From Oceanospirillum sp048270425 (GTDB lineage: Bacteria; Pseudomonadota; Gammaproteobacteria; Pseudomonadales; Halomonadaceae), in assembly GCA_048270425.1 (NCBI GenBank), contig JBLWSY010000003.1:124001-188000 (forward strand): a DNA stretch of 64,000 bases. The letters run 5' to 3'. Shown here one piece after another: positions 44,331-52,968 of the stretch. The translations under genes were made by a program, and so were the position numbers. Each line of letters begins with the position of its first letter. The first letter of the stretch is position 1. A model generated the notes under the pieces. That model had not been told where the DNA came from. It worked only from the letters and a program-made list of their open reading frames with translations, and ran no database searches.

Positions 44331-45611
44331 TTAGCGCAGCATATCGCAGGCACGGTTCAGCGCCGCAATAAAGAGATCCACTTCTTCTTTGGTGTTATAC
44401 AGCGCAAAGGAAGCACGGGCAGTAGCATCAACACCAAAGTGATGCAGAACCGGCATGGCACAGTGGTGACCAGTACGAATCGCAACACCCAGCTGGTCGA
44501 TCAGTACGCCGATATCCTGCGCGTGCACGCCATCGATCACGAAGGAGATCACACCGGCTTTATGTTCCGCATTACCCAGAATACGCATACCCGGAATCTG
44601 CTGCATCTGCTCAGTGGCGTACTTGAGCAGAACCTCTTCCCAGGCAGATATCTTGTTGAGATCTGCTTTCTTCAGCCAGTCACAGGCGGCACCCAGACCG
44701 ATACCTTCTGCGATAGCCGGTGTACCGGCTTCAAACTTGTGCGGCAAACCGGCATAAGTGGTTTTCTCGAAGCTGACGTGGTCGATCATATCGCCACCGC
44801 CCTGCCAGACCGGCATCGCTTCCAGCAGCGCTTCTTTGCCGTACAGCACCCCGATACCGGTTGGCCCGTACATTTTATGAGCCGAAAAGGCGTAGAAATC
44901 GCAATCCAGTTCCTGTACATCTACCTTCAGATGAGGCACCGCCTGAGCACCGTCCAGCAGTACCGGAATCTCATGCAGATGCGCCAGCTGAATGATCTGC
45001 TTCACCGGGTTGATGGTGCCCAGTGCGTTGGAAACATGCGTCACTGAGATCAGCTTGGTTTTGGGGCCGATCATGGCGTTCAGCGCCGCCATATCCAGCT
45101 CACCGTCTTCATCCACCGGAATCACTTTCAGCACGATACCCAGCTGATCCCGCAGAATCTGCCATGGCACGATGTTGGCGTGGTGCTCCATCATGGAGAC
45201 GATCACTTCATCACCGGCTTCCAGCTGACGGCCAAAGGTATTAGCCACCAGATTGATGCCTTCGGTGGTGCCGCGAACAAAGATCACCTCTTTGGAAGAG
45301 CGCGCGTTGATAAACTGACGCACCTTCTCACGGGCCTGCTCGTAAGCATCCGTGGCCTCACCGGACAGATAGTGCACACCACGGTGAATGTTGGAGTTCA
45401 GCTCCCGGTAGTAAGCATTCATGCTTTCGATCACCGCTTCCGGCTTCTGAACCGTCGCGCCATTATCGAAATAAACCAGCGGCTTGCCGTGAACCTTGCG
45501 CTCAAGAATCGGAAACTCTTTTCGCAGTTCCAACATGTAAGCGGCCAGATCGGCTTCGTTCATGTCAGATCCGGTTACATGAGCTTTTACAGGAGCATTC
45601 ATCTCAGACAT
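44331..45611 (-). CDS. sufS: cysteine desulfurase SufS
   Basis: A PLP enzyme of 426 aa that mobilises sulfur from cysteine. The PLP-binding Lys is in SAHKMYGPTGIGVLYG (near 244) and the persulfide Cys is in RTGHHCAMPVL (near 384), the group II (SufS) pattern. An N-terminal extension precedes YMLELRKEFPILERKVHGKPLVYFDNGAT. It usually works with SufE or SufU; neither is visible in this cluster, so the acceptor must lie elsewhere. Confidence 0.96.
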   Translation of the reverse strand: MSEMNAPVKAHVTGSDMNEADLAAYMLELRKEFPILERKVHGKPLVYFDNGATVQKPEAVIESMNAYYRELNSNIHRGVHYLSGEATDAYEQAREKVRQFINARSSKEVIFVRGTTEGINLVANTFGRQLEAGDEVIVSMMEHHANIVPWQILRDQLGIVLKVIPVDEDGELDMAALNAMIGPKTKLISVTHVSNALGTINPVKQIIQLAHLHEIPVLLDGAQAVPHLKVDVQELDCDFYAFSAHKMYGPTGIGVLYGKEALLEAMPVWQGGGDMIDHVSFEKTTYAGLPHKFEAGTPAIAEGIGLGAACDWLKKADLNKISAWEEVLLKYATEQMQQIPGMRILGNAEHKAGVISFVIDGVHAQDIGVLIDQLGVAIRTGHHCAMPVLHHFGVDATARASFALYNTKEEVDLFIAALNRACDMLR

Positions 45612-45634
45612 TCCTTCAATCGCGCCAGCCTCGT

Positions 45635-46939
45635 TTACACGAGGCCTTTCAGGTTGAACTTCTCAGGCAGACGACCCGCTACCGCTTCTTCGATACGGTC
45701 ATGAACCGCTGCAATTTCGATGCGATCGATCACTTCGTTGGCAAAGGCCAGCGTCAGGAGACCCCGGGCCATCTCTTCACCGATACCACGGGAACGCAGG
45801 GCAAACAGGGCGTTCTCATCCAGCTGACCTGTGGTGCTGCCGTGGGAGCACTTCACGTCATCGGCGTAGATTTCCAGCTCAGGTTTGGTATCGATCTCCG
45901 CTTTGTCCGACAGCAGCAGGTTAGCGTTGGACTGATGCGCTTCGATCTTCTGAGCGTCTTTATGCACAACCGCGCGGCCATTGAACACACCACGGGAGCG
46001 GTCGTTCAGAATGCCTTTGTAATCTTCGTTGCTGTTGGTGTGCGGCGCATTGTGGTTAACCAGAGTGTGGTTATCCAGATGCTGACGACCATTACCCAGA
46101 TACAGACCGTTCAGGTTTACTTCGGCACCTTCGCCGCTCAGTTCCACCTGAATATCCTGACGGGCCAGCTTGCCACCCAGACACACATTGTGTGAGGTAA
46201 AGCGGCTGTCGCGCTTCTGCTCCACATGCAGGCTGGCAATGTGATATTGCTTGGTACTTTCCTGCTGCAGCTTGTAGTGGGTGATGTTAGCGCCATCAGC
46301 CAGATCCACTTCAGTCACCACATTGGTCAGGTTGGCGGATTCTTCAGCACCTGCGTAATGCTCAACGATGGTTGCCTGCGCATGCGTCCCCGCTTTGATC
46401 AGAATGCGCGGCTGAACCAGCACAGGATTTTCCTGTTCGGTGGCCACAAACTGCAGGTAAACCGGCTGTTCCAGCACCGCATTAGCGGCCAGATCGATCA
46501 GTACACCATCCTGCCATGCAGCCAGATTCAGGGCAGTGAAACCACTGAAGTTAGCGGCAGCAACCTGACCCAGAACCGGCTTGGCCGCATTGGCATTTTT
46601 CGCCAGAGGCAGCACCTGAACACCGGCAGGCAGATCGCCCAGCGTGGAAGCGCTTTCAGAGAAAACACCATCAACAAACACCAGACGAATCGCATCCAGC
46701 CCCAGACTCTTCTCGTTCGCCAGCGCTTCAGCATCTGCCGCTTTCGGCAGCGTGAAGCTGCGCTTAGCCAGTGCTTTAACGTCGGTGTATTTCCAGTTTT
46801 CCAGACGGGCGTGAGGCAGACCCAGCACCGCAAACTGTTCAACCGCACCCTGACGCAGGTCGGTTAACCAACCCGGACCTTCGCTGATCTGCGGGGTTAC
46901 CGCGCTCAGCCACTGATCGGTAAATTCGGCAAGACTCAT
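45635..46939 (-). CDS. sufD: Fe-S cluster scaffold component SufD
   Basis: About 434 residues, ABC-independent partner of SufB in the SufBC2D scaffold. The C-terminal half has the beta-helix pattern and RSRGVFNGRAVVHKDAQKIEAHQSNANLLLSDKAEIDTKPELEIYADDVKCSHGSTTG (shown only partly), which includes the conserved His in CSHG. The ATG at 46939 follows GAGGAGG by seven bases and overlaps the sufC stop, so translation is coupled. Confidence 0.95.
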   Translation of the reverse strand: MSLAEFTDQWLSAVTPQISEGPGWLTDLRQGAVEQFAVLGLPHARLENWKYTDVKALAKRSFTLPKAADAEALANEKSLGLDAIRLVFVDGVFSESASTLGDLPAGVQVLPLAKNANAAKPVLGQVAAANFSGFTALNLAAWQDGVLIDLAANAVLEQPVYLQFVATEQENPVLVQPRILIKAGTHAQATIVEHYAGAEESANLTNVVTEVDLADGANITHYKLQQESTKQYHIASLHVEQKRDSRFTSHNVCLGGKLARQDIQVELSGEGAEVNLNGLYLGNGRQHLDNHTLVNHNAPHTNSNEDYKGILNDRSRGVFNGRAVVHKDAQKIEAHQSNANLLLSDKAEIDTKPELEIYADDVKCSHGSTTGQLDENALFALRSRGIGEEMARGLLTLAFANEVIDRIEIAAVHDRIEEAVAGRLPEKFNLKGLV

Positions 46940-47688
46940 TGAGCAGCCTCCTCGATCACCCAATCGTAACCACGTTTTTCCAGTTCCAGCGCCAGAGACT
47001 TGTCGCCGGATTTGATGATTTTACCGTCGGACAGTACATGGATGTGATCCGGTACGATGTAGTCCAAGAGGCGCTGGTAGTGCGTTACCATCACGATGGA
47101 ACGACCGGCATCACGCAGGCTGTTAACCCCTTCAGATACGATTTTCAGTGCGTCGATATCCAGACCGGAATCGATCTCGTCCAGCAGCGCCAGCTTCGGC
47201 TCCAGAATCAGCATCTGCAGAATCTCGTTACGCTTTTTCTCACCACCGGAGAAACCTTCGTTCACAGAACGGTGCAGGAAGCTGCTGTCCATTTTCATAA
47301 ACTGCAGCTTTTCGCGTACCAGCTTCATGAACTCAGGCGCTTCAATTTCAGGCAGACCCAAGTGCTCGCGCTTAGCGTTCAGTGCTGCTTTCAGCAGGTA
47401 AACGTTTTTCACACCCGGAATTTCAACCGGATACTGGAAACCCAGCAGCATGCCTGCGCGGGCACGGTCCTCAATTTCCATCTCCAGCAGATCTTCACCT
47501 TCAAAGGTGATGCTGCCGCCGGTAACTTCATAACCGTCACGACCTGCGATAACCGCAGACAGAGTGGATTTACCGGCACCGTTCGGGCCCATGATGGCAT
47601 GAACTTCACCCGGATTGATGGTCAGGTTCAGGCCTTTCAGAATCTCTTTATCTTCAACACTAACGCGCAGGTCTTTAACTTCTAACAT
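46936..47688 (-). CDS. sufC: SUF ATPase SufC
   Basis: A 250-aa ABC-type ATPase: Walker A GPNGAGKST (near 36), signature SGGEKKRNE (near 148), Walker B LALLDEIDSGLD. It drives conformational change in the SufBC2D scaffold. It is separated from sufB by a 338-base structured spacer and overlaps the start of sufD. Confidence 0.97.
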   Translation of the reverse strand: MLEVKDLRVSVEDKEILKGLNLTINPGEVHAIMGPNGAGKSTLSAVIAGRDGYEVTGGSITFEGEDLLEMEIEDRARAGMLLGFQYPVEIPGVKNVYLLKAALNAKREHLGLPEIEAPEFMKLVREKLQFMKMDSSFLHRSVNEGFSGGEKKRNEILQMLILEPKLALLDEIDSGLDIDALKIVSEGVNSLRDAGRSIVMVTHYQRLLDYIVPDHIHVLSDGKIIKSGDKSLALELEKRGYDWVIEEAAQ

Positions 47689-47787
47689 GTGGTTTTAACC
47701 TTTTCTGTGGATGGCGGCCTGCATCGGCTGCACCATCAAATCTGAATTCTTTGTCTGTCGAGCTGTATCGGCGTTACCGGCGACTGA

Positions 47788-48016
47788 CTGGGTTTCCATC
47801 AGAAAGCTGCAAAACATCCTGTTTTGAACAGCTTTCGCTGCGCCATCCTTGGCTTCGCTCTGATTGGAAACCACAGCCATCCGCCTGAGCGGGCTGCTGT
47901 GTATCTGCTTAACGAAGCCATGGATGGCGAAGTCCGGCACCTCGAAACAGGGATGTTTCGGGAGCCGGAAGCAGATACCGGCCAGACCGATCAAAACTCC
48001 GGCCTGCAGCCCGCTG
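47788..48016. repeat. paired, inverted multi-stem repeat element between sufB and sufC
   Basis: Two units in opposite orientation. Unit 1 (47791-47872): outer arms GGTTTCCATCAGA / TCTGATTGGAAACC; inside, a hairpin AAAGCTG-CAAAACA-tcc-TGTTTTG-aa-CAGCTTT (47803-47835) and a small palindrome CCATCCTTGG. Unit 2 (47888-48015): outer arms AGCGGGCTG / CAGCCCGCT and GTATCTGCTT / AAGCAGATAC, with CCATGGATGG and a hairpin CCGGC..CGAAACA-ggga-TGTTTCG..GCCGG. Reversing unit 2, the two share the AAACATCC..TGTTT and CGCCATCC(A/T)TGGCTTCG blocks (16 of 17 in the latter). Each folds as a three-way junction. It resembles a REP/BIME-type intergenic repeat. Confidence 0.7.
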
Positions 48017-48026
48017 TTAATCCAAT

Positions 48027-49469
48027 TTAACCCACCGCGCCTTCAAGGCTTACGTTCAGCAGGGCTTCCGCCTCTACCGCAAACTCCATCGGCAGCTCTT
48101 TAAATACGTCTTTACAGAAACCGTTTACGATCATGTTCACCGCATCTTCTTCGGAGATACCGCGCTGACGGCAGTAGAACAGCTGATCTTCACCGATCTT
48201 AGAGGTAGTCGCTTCGTGCTCCACCTGCGCCGTGCTGTTGGCGATCTCCTGATACGGGAAGGTGTGTGCGCCACACTGATCACCGATCAGCAGAGAGTCA
48301 CACTGGGTAAAGTTACGCGCGCCTTTGGCACCCGGCAGCACCTTCACCAGACCACGGTAAGACTGGTCGGAACGACCGGCCGAAATACCTTTGGAGATAA
48401 TGGTGGAGCGTGAACCTTCACCGATGTGGATCATCTTGGTGCCGGTGTCCGCCTGCTGCATGTTGTTGGTTACTGCAACGGAGTAGAACTCACCGACAGA
48501 ATTTTTACCCTTCAGCACACAGCTTGGGTATTTCCAGGTCACCGCAGAACCGGTTTCCACCTGAGTCCAGCTGATTTTGGAGTTATCACCACGGCACTCG
48601 CCACGCTTGGTCACGAAGTTGTAGATACCGCCTTTACCGTTTTCATCACCCGGATACCAGTTCTGCACGGTAGAGTATTTGATGTTGGCGTTTTCCAGTG
48701 CCACCAGCTCAACCACAGCGGCGTGCAGCTGGTTTTCATCACGCATCGGCGCAGTACAACCTTCCAGATAAGACACCTGAGCGTCTTCTTCACAGATGAT
48801 CAGGGTGCGTTCGAACTGACCGGTGTTCTGGGCGTTGATACGGAAGTAAGTAGACAGCTCCATAGGGCAGGTAACGCCTTTAGGAACAAACACAAAAGAA
48901 CCGTCAGAGAACACCGCAGAGTTCAGTGCCGCGTAGAAGTTATCCGCCACCGGCACCACAGAACCCAGATACTGTTTGATCAGATCAGGGTATTCGCGGA
49001 TCGCTTCCGAGATAGAGCAGAAGATCACACCGGCTTCACCCAGCTGCTCTTTAAAGGTGGTGGTCACCGATACGGAGTCAAACACCATATCCATCGCCAC
49101 GCCCGCCAGAGCCGCACGCTCGTGCAGCGGGATACCCAGCTTCTCGTAGGTTTCCAGCAGTTTAGGATCAACTTCGTCCAGACTCTTCGGACGGTCTTCC
49201 GAAGACTTAGGTGCGGAGTAGTAAGAAACGGCCTGAAAATCGACCTGCGGGAAGTTCACATGGGCCCACTCAGGTTCTGCCATCTCTTTCCACTGTTCGA
49301 AAGCGGCCAGACGCCAGTCCAGCATCCACTGAGGCTCTTCTTTCTTGGCGGAAATAAAACGGATCACATCTTCATTCAGGCCGGGAGGCGCGGTATCAGA
49401 CTCGATATCGGTTACAAAGCCTTGCTTGTACTCACGACGTACAAGCTGCTCCATCTCTTGACTTGCCAT
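48027..49469 (-). CDS. sufB: Fe-S cluster scaffold component SufB
   Basis: A 480-aa scaffold protein with the usual SufB length. Typical sequence: LVRREYKQGFVTDIESD at the start, then VPKGVTCPMELSTYFRIN, EEDAQVSYLEGCTAPMR with the conserved Cys, RSTIISKGISAGRSDQSYRGLVKV, and C-terminal GFCKDVFKELPMEFAVEA. GAGGAGA lies five bases before the ATG. It is the first structural gene of the operon, following the Rrf2 regulator gene by 81 bases, and the structured repeat lies directly after it. Confidence 0.97.
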   Translation of the reverse strand: MASQEMEQLVRREYKQGFVTDIESDTAPPGLNEDVIRFISAKKEEPQWMLDWRLAAFEQWKEMAEPEWAHVNFPQVDFQAVSYYSAPKSSEDRPKSLDEVDPKLLETYEKLGIPLHERAALAGVAMDMVFDSVSVTTTFKEQLGEAGVIFCSISEAIREYPDLIKQYLGSVVPVADNFYAALNSAVFSDGSFVFVPKGVTCPMELSTYFRINAQNTGQFERTLIICEEDAQVSYLEGCTAPMRDENQLHAAVVELVALENANIKYSTVQNWYPGDENGKGGIYNFVTKRGECRGDNSKISWTQVETGSAVTWKYPSCVLKGKNSVGEFYSVAVTNNMQQADTGTKMIHIGEGSRSTIISKGISAGRSDQSYRGLVKVLPGAKGARNFTQCDSLLIGDQCGAHTFPYQEIANSTAQVEHEATTSKIGEDQLFYCRQRGISEEDAVNMIVNGFCKDVFKELPMEFAVEAEALLNVSLEGAVG

Positions 49470-49550
49470 TGGTCTCTCCTCACCTGGTTAAAGGTTCTGT
49501 CGGAAGCTAATTCGATTCTTCTGACCCTGCGGCGATTGCGCCAAAGGATC

Positions 49551-50081
49551 TTATTCTGTTGCCAGCGCCACGAGAGGAATCTCGGCACTGACGTTATCTT
49601 TATCGCTTTGTTCTGCTGCTGACTTTGCCGAGCCGGAGGTGTGAATGTCATTACCGGACATCCACTGCAGCTGCAGGGGCTCTTTCTGAGCCAGCTGAAC
49701 CAGAGTGATACTCTGCAGCAGCTGATGCATGGCTAAACTGACCCGCTGCCAGTTATCGGCCACGCCGCAGGTATCCTGCAGATCGCACAGCGCGTCTTCC
49801 TGACTGCAATCGGTCATTGCGAAGGGGCCTTCAATGGCAACAATAATGTCACTGGCGGTGATCTGTTTCGGCGGGCGGGACAAACCATAGCCGCCCTGCG
49901 CGCCACGATGAGAAACAAGCAGGCCGCTCTTCTGCAGCATCTTCAGTGCCTTGCTCACCGTAGGCTTGGGAATCTGTACCTGTTCCGCAATATCGGTGGC
50001 GGTAAACAGCTGATCCGGCGTGCGGGCAATGTGTGCCATCAGCACCGCCGCGTAATCGGTCATTTTGCTCAGTTTCAGCAT
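49551..50081 (-). CDS. Rrf2-family Fe-S-responsive regulator of the suf operon
   Basis: A 176-aa Rrf2/IscR relative: winged helix-turn-helix (LSKMTDYAAVLMAHIARTPDQ..TDIAEQVQIPKPTVSKALKML) followed by three spaced cysteines (TDCSQEDALCDLQDTC) that probably hold a [2Fe-2S] cluster. It heads the suf operon, and an IscR type-1-like site overlaps its promoter region, so it is expected to repress suf when clusters are plentiful (autoregulation). The linked C-terminal tail beyond residue 140 is variable. Confidence 0.9.
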   Translation of the reverse strand: MLKLSKMTDYAAVLMAHIARTPDQLFTATDIAEQVQIPKPTVSKALKMLQKSGLLVSHRGAQGGYGLSRPPKQITASDIIVAIEGPFAMTDCSQEDALCDLQDTCGVADNWQRVSLAMHQLLQSITLVQLAQKEPLQLQWMSGNDIHTSGSAKSAAEQSDKDNVSAEIPLVALATE

Positions 50082-50098
50082 GGTTTTACCTTCATCGT

Positions 50099-50123
50099 CA
50101 TAGTGGACTATTTTAGTCCCATT
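50099..50123 (-). promoter_or_regulatory. IscR type-1-like operator in the suf promoter
   Basis: The palindrome GGACTA-TTT-TAGTCC (50105-50119) contains GACTATTTTAGTC, an exact fit to the GACTRWWWYAGTC core of the IscR type 1 box; ATAG precedes it. It lies about 18 bases upstream of the regulator start codon, overlapping the likely -10 area. Confidence 0.75.
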
Positions 50124-50490
50124 TAACTTTGAACAAAACCCTTATACCCGACTTTTTCACTCTGTTTTGCAAGATAACGGTGATTAACCGGTTTTTGATT
50201 GGGGTTTTACCGACGTTCGAAGCAAGTTATTGAGAATCGTTTTCAACAAGATCAGAGGAAATCGCCGTTTCCTATCTCGCCACAGCTATATGCAGGGATT
50301 GGAATAAAGCAACAAAGGTCTAGAATAGGAAGTATTGGCAGGACCGACGGATCCCAAAGAAAGCTGACGGAACTCAACACTACCTGCCAAAGTCATATCA
50401 GCGTCAAAAGATTCGTCTATCCTGACTATTTTGTATTAACCAGCAGCGTATCCGGCCAATGACAGATACGACCTTATCGGAGATCCAAGC
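50124..50490. other. gene-free divergent region between suf and pha genes
   Basis: 367 bases upstream of the suf operator and before the small membrane protein gene. It should contain the suf -35 element and a promoter for the pha side. A plus-strand open frame of 87 codons (50199-50462) has no family and no ribosome binding site I can see. No strong hairpin was noted. Confidence 0.4.
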
Positions 50491-50736
50491 ATGCCCCTGT
50501 GGTTACAACTGGTGATTATCTTTATCGTTTCAATCAGCGGTATCGCCTTCCATATTGTTCTGATCAAAAAGATCCGCGTTTGGGCGGTCAACGATCAGAT
50601 CAACGCACTCGCCGGTGATAACAGCGCTAAAAAGGCTCATCTGCAACAGGTTCACCAGCAGTTGCTGGCCGACAAGGTTCCCCATAAACACCATCAGGAT
50701 AAGCTGACCGCTGCTGCCGAAGCCTTTAAAGGCTAA
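50491..50736 (+). CDS. small single-pass membrane protein of unknown function
   Basis: An 81-aa protein with one N-terminal membrane helix (LWLQLVIIFIVSISGIAFHIVLI) and a hydrophilic, His/Lys/Gln-rich cytoplasmic tail. GGAG lies eight bases before the ATG. It precedes phaC on the same strand by 42 bases, so cotranscription is likely, which would suggest a link with PHA metabolism; no family recognised. Confidence 0.7.
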   Translation: MPLWLQLVIIFIVSISGIAFHIVLIKKIRVWAVNDQINALAGDNSAKKAHLQQVHQQLLADKVPHKHHQDKLTAAAEAFKG

Positions 50737-50742
50737 GCAAAG

Positions 50743-50752
50743 CCCCCCCCCC
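50743..50752 (+). repeat. ten-cytosine tract upstream of phaC
   Basis: A run of ten C residues between the small membrane gene and phaC, 26 bases before the phaC start and just upstream of its ribosome binding site (AGGAGAAGG). Homopolymers of this length are prone to slipped-strand length change and to sequencing error. Confidence 0.8.
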
Positions 50753-50778
50753 AGGCTTTATCTCAGGAGAAGGATTTT

Positions 50779-52845
50779 ATGTTTGCCACCTTTAACACAT
50801 TTATGACGGATAACGGACTTCCAACGGATGCACCCGCGTTCAGCGAACTCTTTCCGGGAAGAGCGGTAAACAGCCCTCTGCCACTGACTGCAGATGCGCT
50901 GGAAACCCTGCTGATGACCAGCAGCGCAGACAACCCTTCTCATCTGAGAGGCACCAAACACTGGATGAGCGAGATGAACGGCCTGATGCTAAAGCAGATG
51001 CTACAGATCTCTCATCTGCAGAGCGAAATGTTCCGGCCCTACGGTATTCCTCCATCCATCTTTACCGGCTGGGCGCAGCCCCTGATTCAGGCCACTGAAG
51101 ATGCGGTCGCCAAAGATGAGTCGCCGGATCTGATTACCCGAGCCGATCAGCAACTGGATGCGGCTTATGCTCAGCAATTGAAAACTCTGGTAGCGCACTT
51201 TGTTGCCGATGCAGACACAGAGAATGCCCGTTTCAATCCGGAAACCTGCCAATGGGCCTGCGAAACCCTGCAGGGTCAGACCTGGCTGGCGACCCAGCTG
51301 AATAACTTCCGGTTACTGGAATGGCAGTATCACAGTCGTGGGCAGACTCATCTGACCGCCATGAAGGACTTGCTGCGCTCTCTGTTTCAGGTGATTACCG
51401 GACAAACCTTCAGCGCCGATGAAGATCAGCCTTACCGCAAGAAAAACGCGGAAGGCCAATGGCGGGACAGTGATGAGGATTATCTGAAAGCCTGCGAGGA
51501 ACGCCTGTTAGCGCTGCTGAAACATGATGCCTTTGATCTTCGCCATTTCGCCCTGAAATCACCATACGCAAAACTGGGGGCAACCCCCTGGGAAACGGTT
51601 CCGGGTTCTGAGCTGTACACCGTTAAACTGCGCCACTACCCAAGACCCGAGGGCGTAAAAGCCAACGGCAAAACCCTGTATATGGCCAGCCCCATGATCA
51701 ACCGCTGCGAGCTGTTTGATCTGGCTCCCGGCAAGTCCGTTATCGAAGGTATGCTACAGCTGGGCTACGATCTTTATCTGGTGGATTACGGTAATCCGGG
51801 GCCGGATCAGTGCCAGCTGGGTCTGGATTTCTACGGCAAGACCGTACACGACACCTATCTGGATCTGATTCTGGAACGTCACCCGGATCAGAATATTGAG
51901 GTGATGGCCTACTGTATGGGCGGCACCCTCTTTATGCCGTATCTGGCACGCCGTATCGAAGAGGCCCAGATCACAGGTAAGGATGTGAAGGTTCGTCAGG
52001 TGGTGCTTATGACGACACCGATTCTGTTTGATGACGACACCAGCGGCCATAAACCAATGCGGGATGTGATCCGTCAGGATTACGATGCCGATGTGATGCG
52101 TCTCTTCTACGGTAACTGCAACGTATCACCTTACGCGATTGAATCCGGAATGCATGCCATCCAGCCCGGTGTTGAACAGACTGTCCTGGAAGGTTTCTAT
52201 GGTCGGGCTAACTTCCCCGGAGCCATTCAGGATGCCGCTCCTTTTCTGAACTGGCTGCACAGTGGCACCCGCTTCCCGGCGCGCGCGCACCGCGAGTGGA
52301 TTCAGAAGATCTTTATGGATAACCAGATCTGGAAGGGCGAGTACTGTCTGCCCTCTGAGGTGCCAGAGCTGGATGGCAAACCAGTGAATATGGATGTATT
52401 GAACAGCGCCGATATTGCGATGTTTGATTACTGCGGTCAACGTGACCCGATTGCACCCGTGGGTTCCTGTAAAACCAGCGTACGCTGGGGTCGCAAGGCC
52501 GATAACCAACAGATGATCCGCGGTGGTCTGAACCGCACCATCGAGAAAAACATTGGTCATATATTCGTCGTCAGTCACGCACTGTTAGGGGAGTTTCTGG
52601 AAGCCGTAACCGACTTTTTAGCGGATGAACCACCGGCTTATCAGAGCAAAAAGCCAGCACAGGCCTCGGCTGAAGCAGCTCCTGAAACCAAACAAGCGCC
52701 TGCAGCAACCAAACCTGCAGCGCGCAAAGCTGCGCCCAGAAAAACAACGGCAAGAAAGACGTCACCTCGCAAAACGTCAGCTGCAAAAACTACGGCTGCA
52801 AAAACTGCCGCACCTAAATCAGATTCCGGTAATACCGAATCCTGA
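50779..52845 (+). CDS. phaC: class I poly(3-hydroxyalkanoate) synthase with basic C-terminal tail
   Basis: A 688-aa PHA polymerase. N-terminal PhaC region, then the alpha/beta-hydrolase core with the nucleophile Cys in VMAYCMGGTL (near 379), Asp in QRDPIAPVG (near 555) and His in NIGHIFVV (near 592). Beyond the catalytic core, the last 65 residues form an unusual Ala/Lys/Thr/Pro-rich tail (AAPETKQAPAATKPAARKAAPRKTT, abbreviated), like histone H1 or PhaF nucleoid-binding tails. Such a tail could tie granules to DNA, by inference. No phaA or phaB in this window. Confidence 0.93.
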   Translation: MFATFNTFMTDNGLPTDAPAFSELFPGRAVNSPLPLTADALETLLMTSSADNPSHLRGTKHWMSEMNGLMLKQMLQISHLQSEMFRPYGIPPSIFTGWAQPLIQATEDAVAKDESPDLITRADQQLDAAYAQQLKTLVAHFVADADTENARFNPETCQWACETLQGQTWLATQLNNFRLLEWQYHSRGQTHLTAMKDLLRSLFQVITGQTFSADEDQPYRKKNAEGQWRDSDEDYLKACEERLLALLKHDAFDLRHFALKSPYAKLGATPWETVPGSELYTVKLRHYPRPEGVKANGKTLYMASPMINRCELFDLAPGKSVIEGMLQLGYDLYLVDYGNPGPDQCQLGLDFYGKTVHDTYLDLILERHPDQNIEVMAYCMGGTLFMPYLARRIEEAQITGKDVKVRQVVLMTTPILFDDDTSGHKPMRDVIRQDYDADVMRLFYGNCNVSPYAIESGMHAIQPGVEQTVLEGFYGRANFPGAIQDAAPFLNWLHSGTRFPARAHREWIQKIFMDNQIWKGEYCLPSEVPELDGKPVNMDVLNSADIAMFDYCGQRDPIAPVGSCKTSVRWGRKADNQQMIRGGLNRTIEKNIGHIFVVSHALLGEFLEAVTDFLADEPPAYQSKKPAQASAEAAPETKQAPAATKPAARKAAPRKTTARKTSPRKTSAAKTTAAKTAAPKSDSGNTES

Positions 52846-52872
52846 TCGTTTGTTGCGGGCAGACAAGAAAAC

Positions 52873-52900
52873 AAAAGGCGTGCTCCGGCACGCCTTTTTT
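52873..52900 (+). terminator. intrinsic terminator of phaC
   Basis: AAAAGGCGTGC (52873-52883), loop TCCG, GCACGCC (52888-52894), then six T residues. Placed 28 bases after the phaC stop codon. Confidence 0.92.
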
Positions 52901-52968
52901 CGTCACTGAATACCGTAGTTTCAGAGAGCATTGCTACAGAGAGTATGGTTACTGATAACAGTATCCGC

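Noticed and set aside
46939..49622. Long open frames antisense to sufC and sufB
   Set aside because: Exact mirror of well-identified genes; composition atypical.
50199..50462. 87-codon open frame upstream of the small membrane gene
   Set aside because: No ribosome binding site, no hydrophobic or domain pattern, unusual composition.
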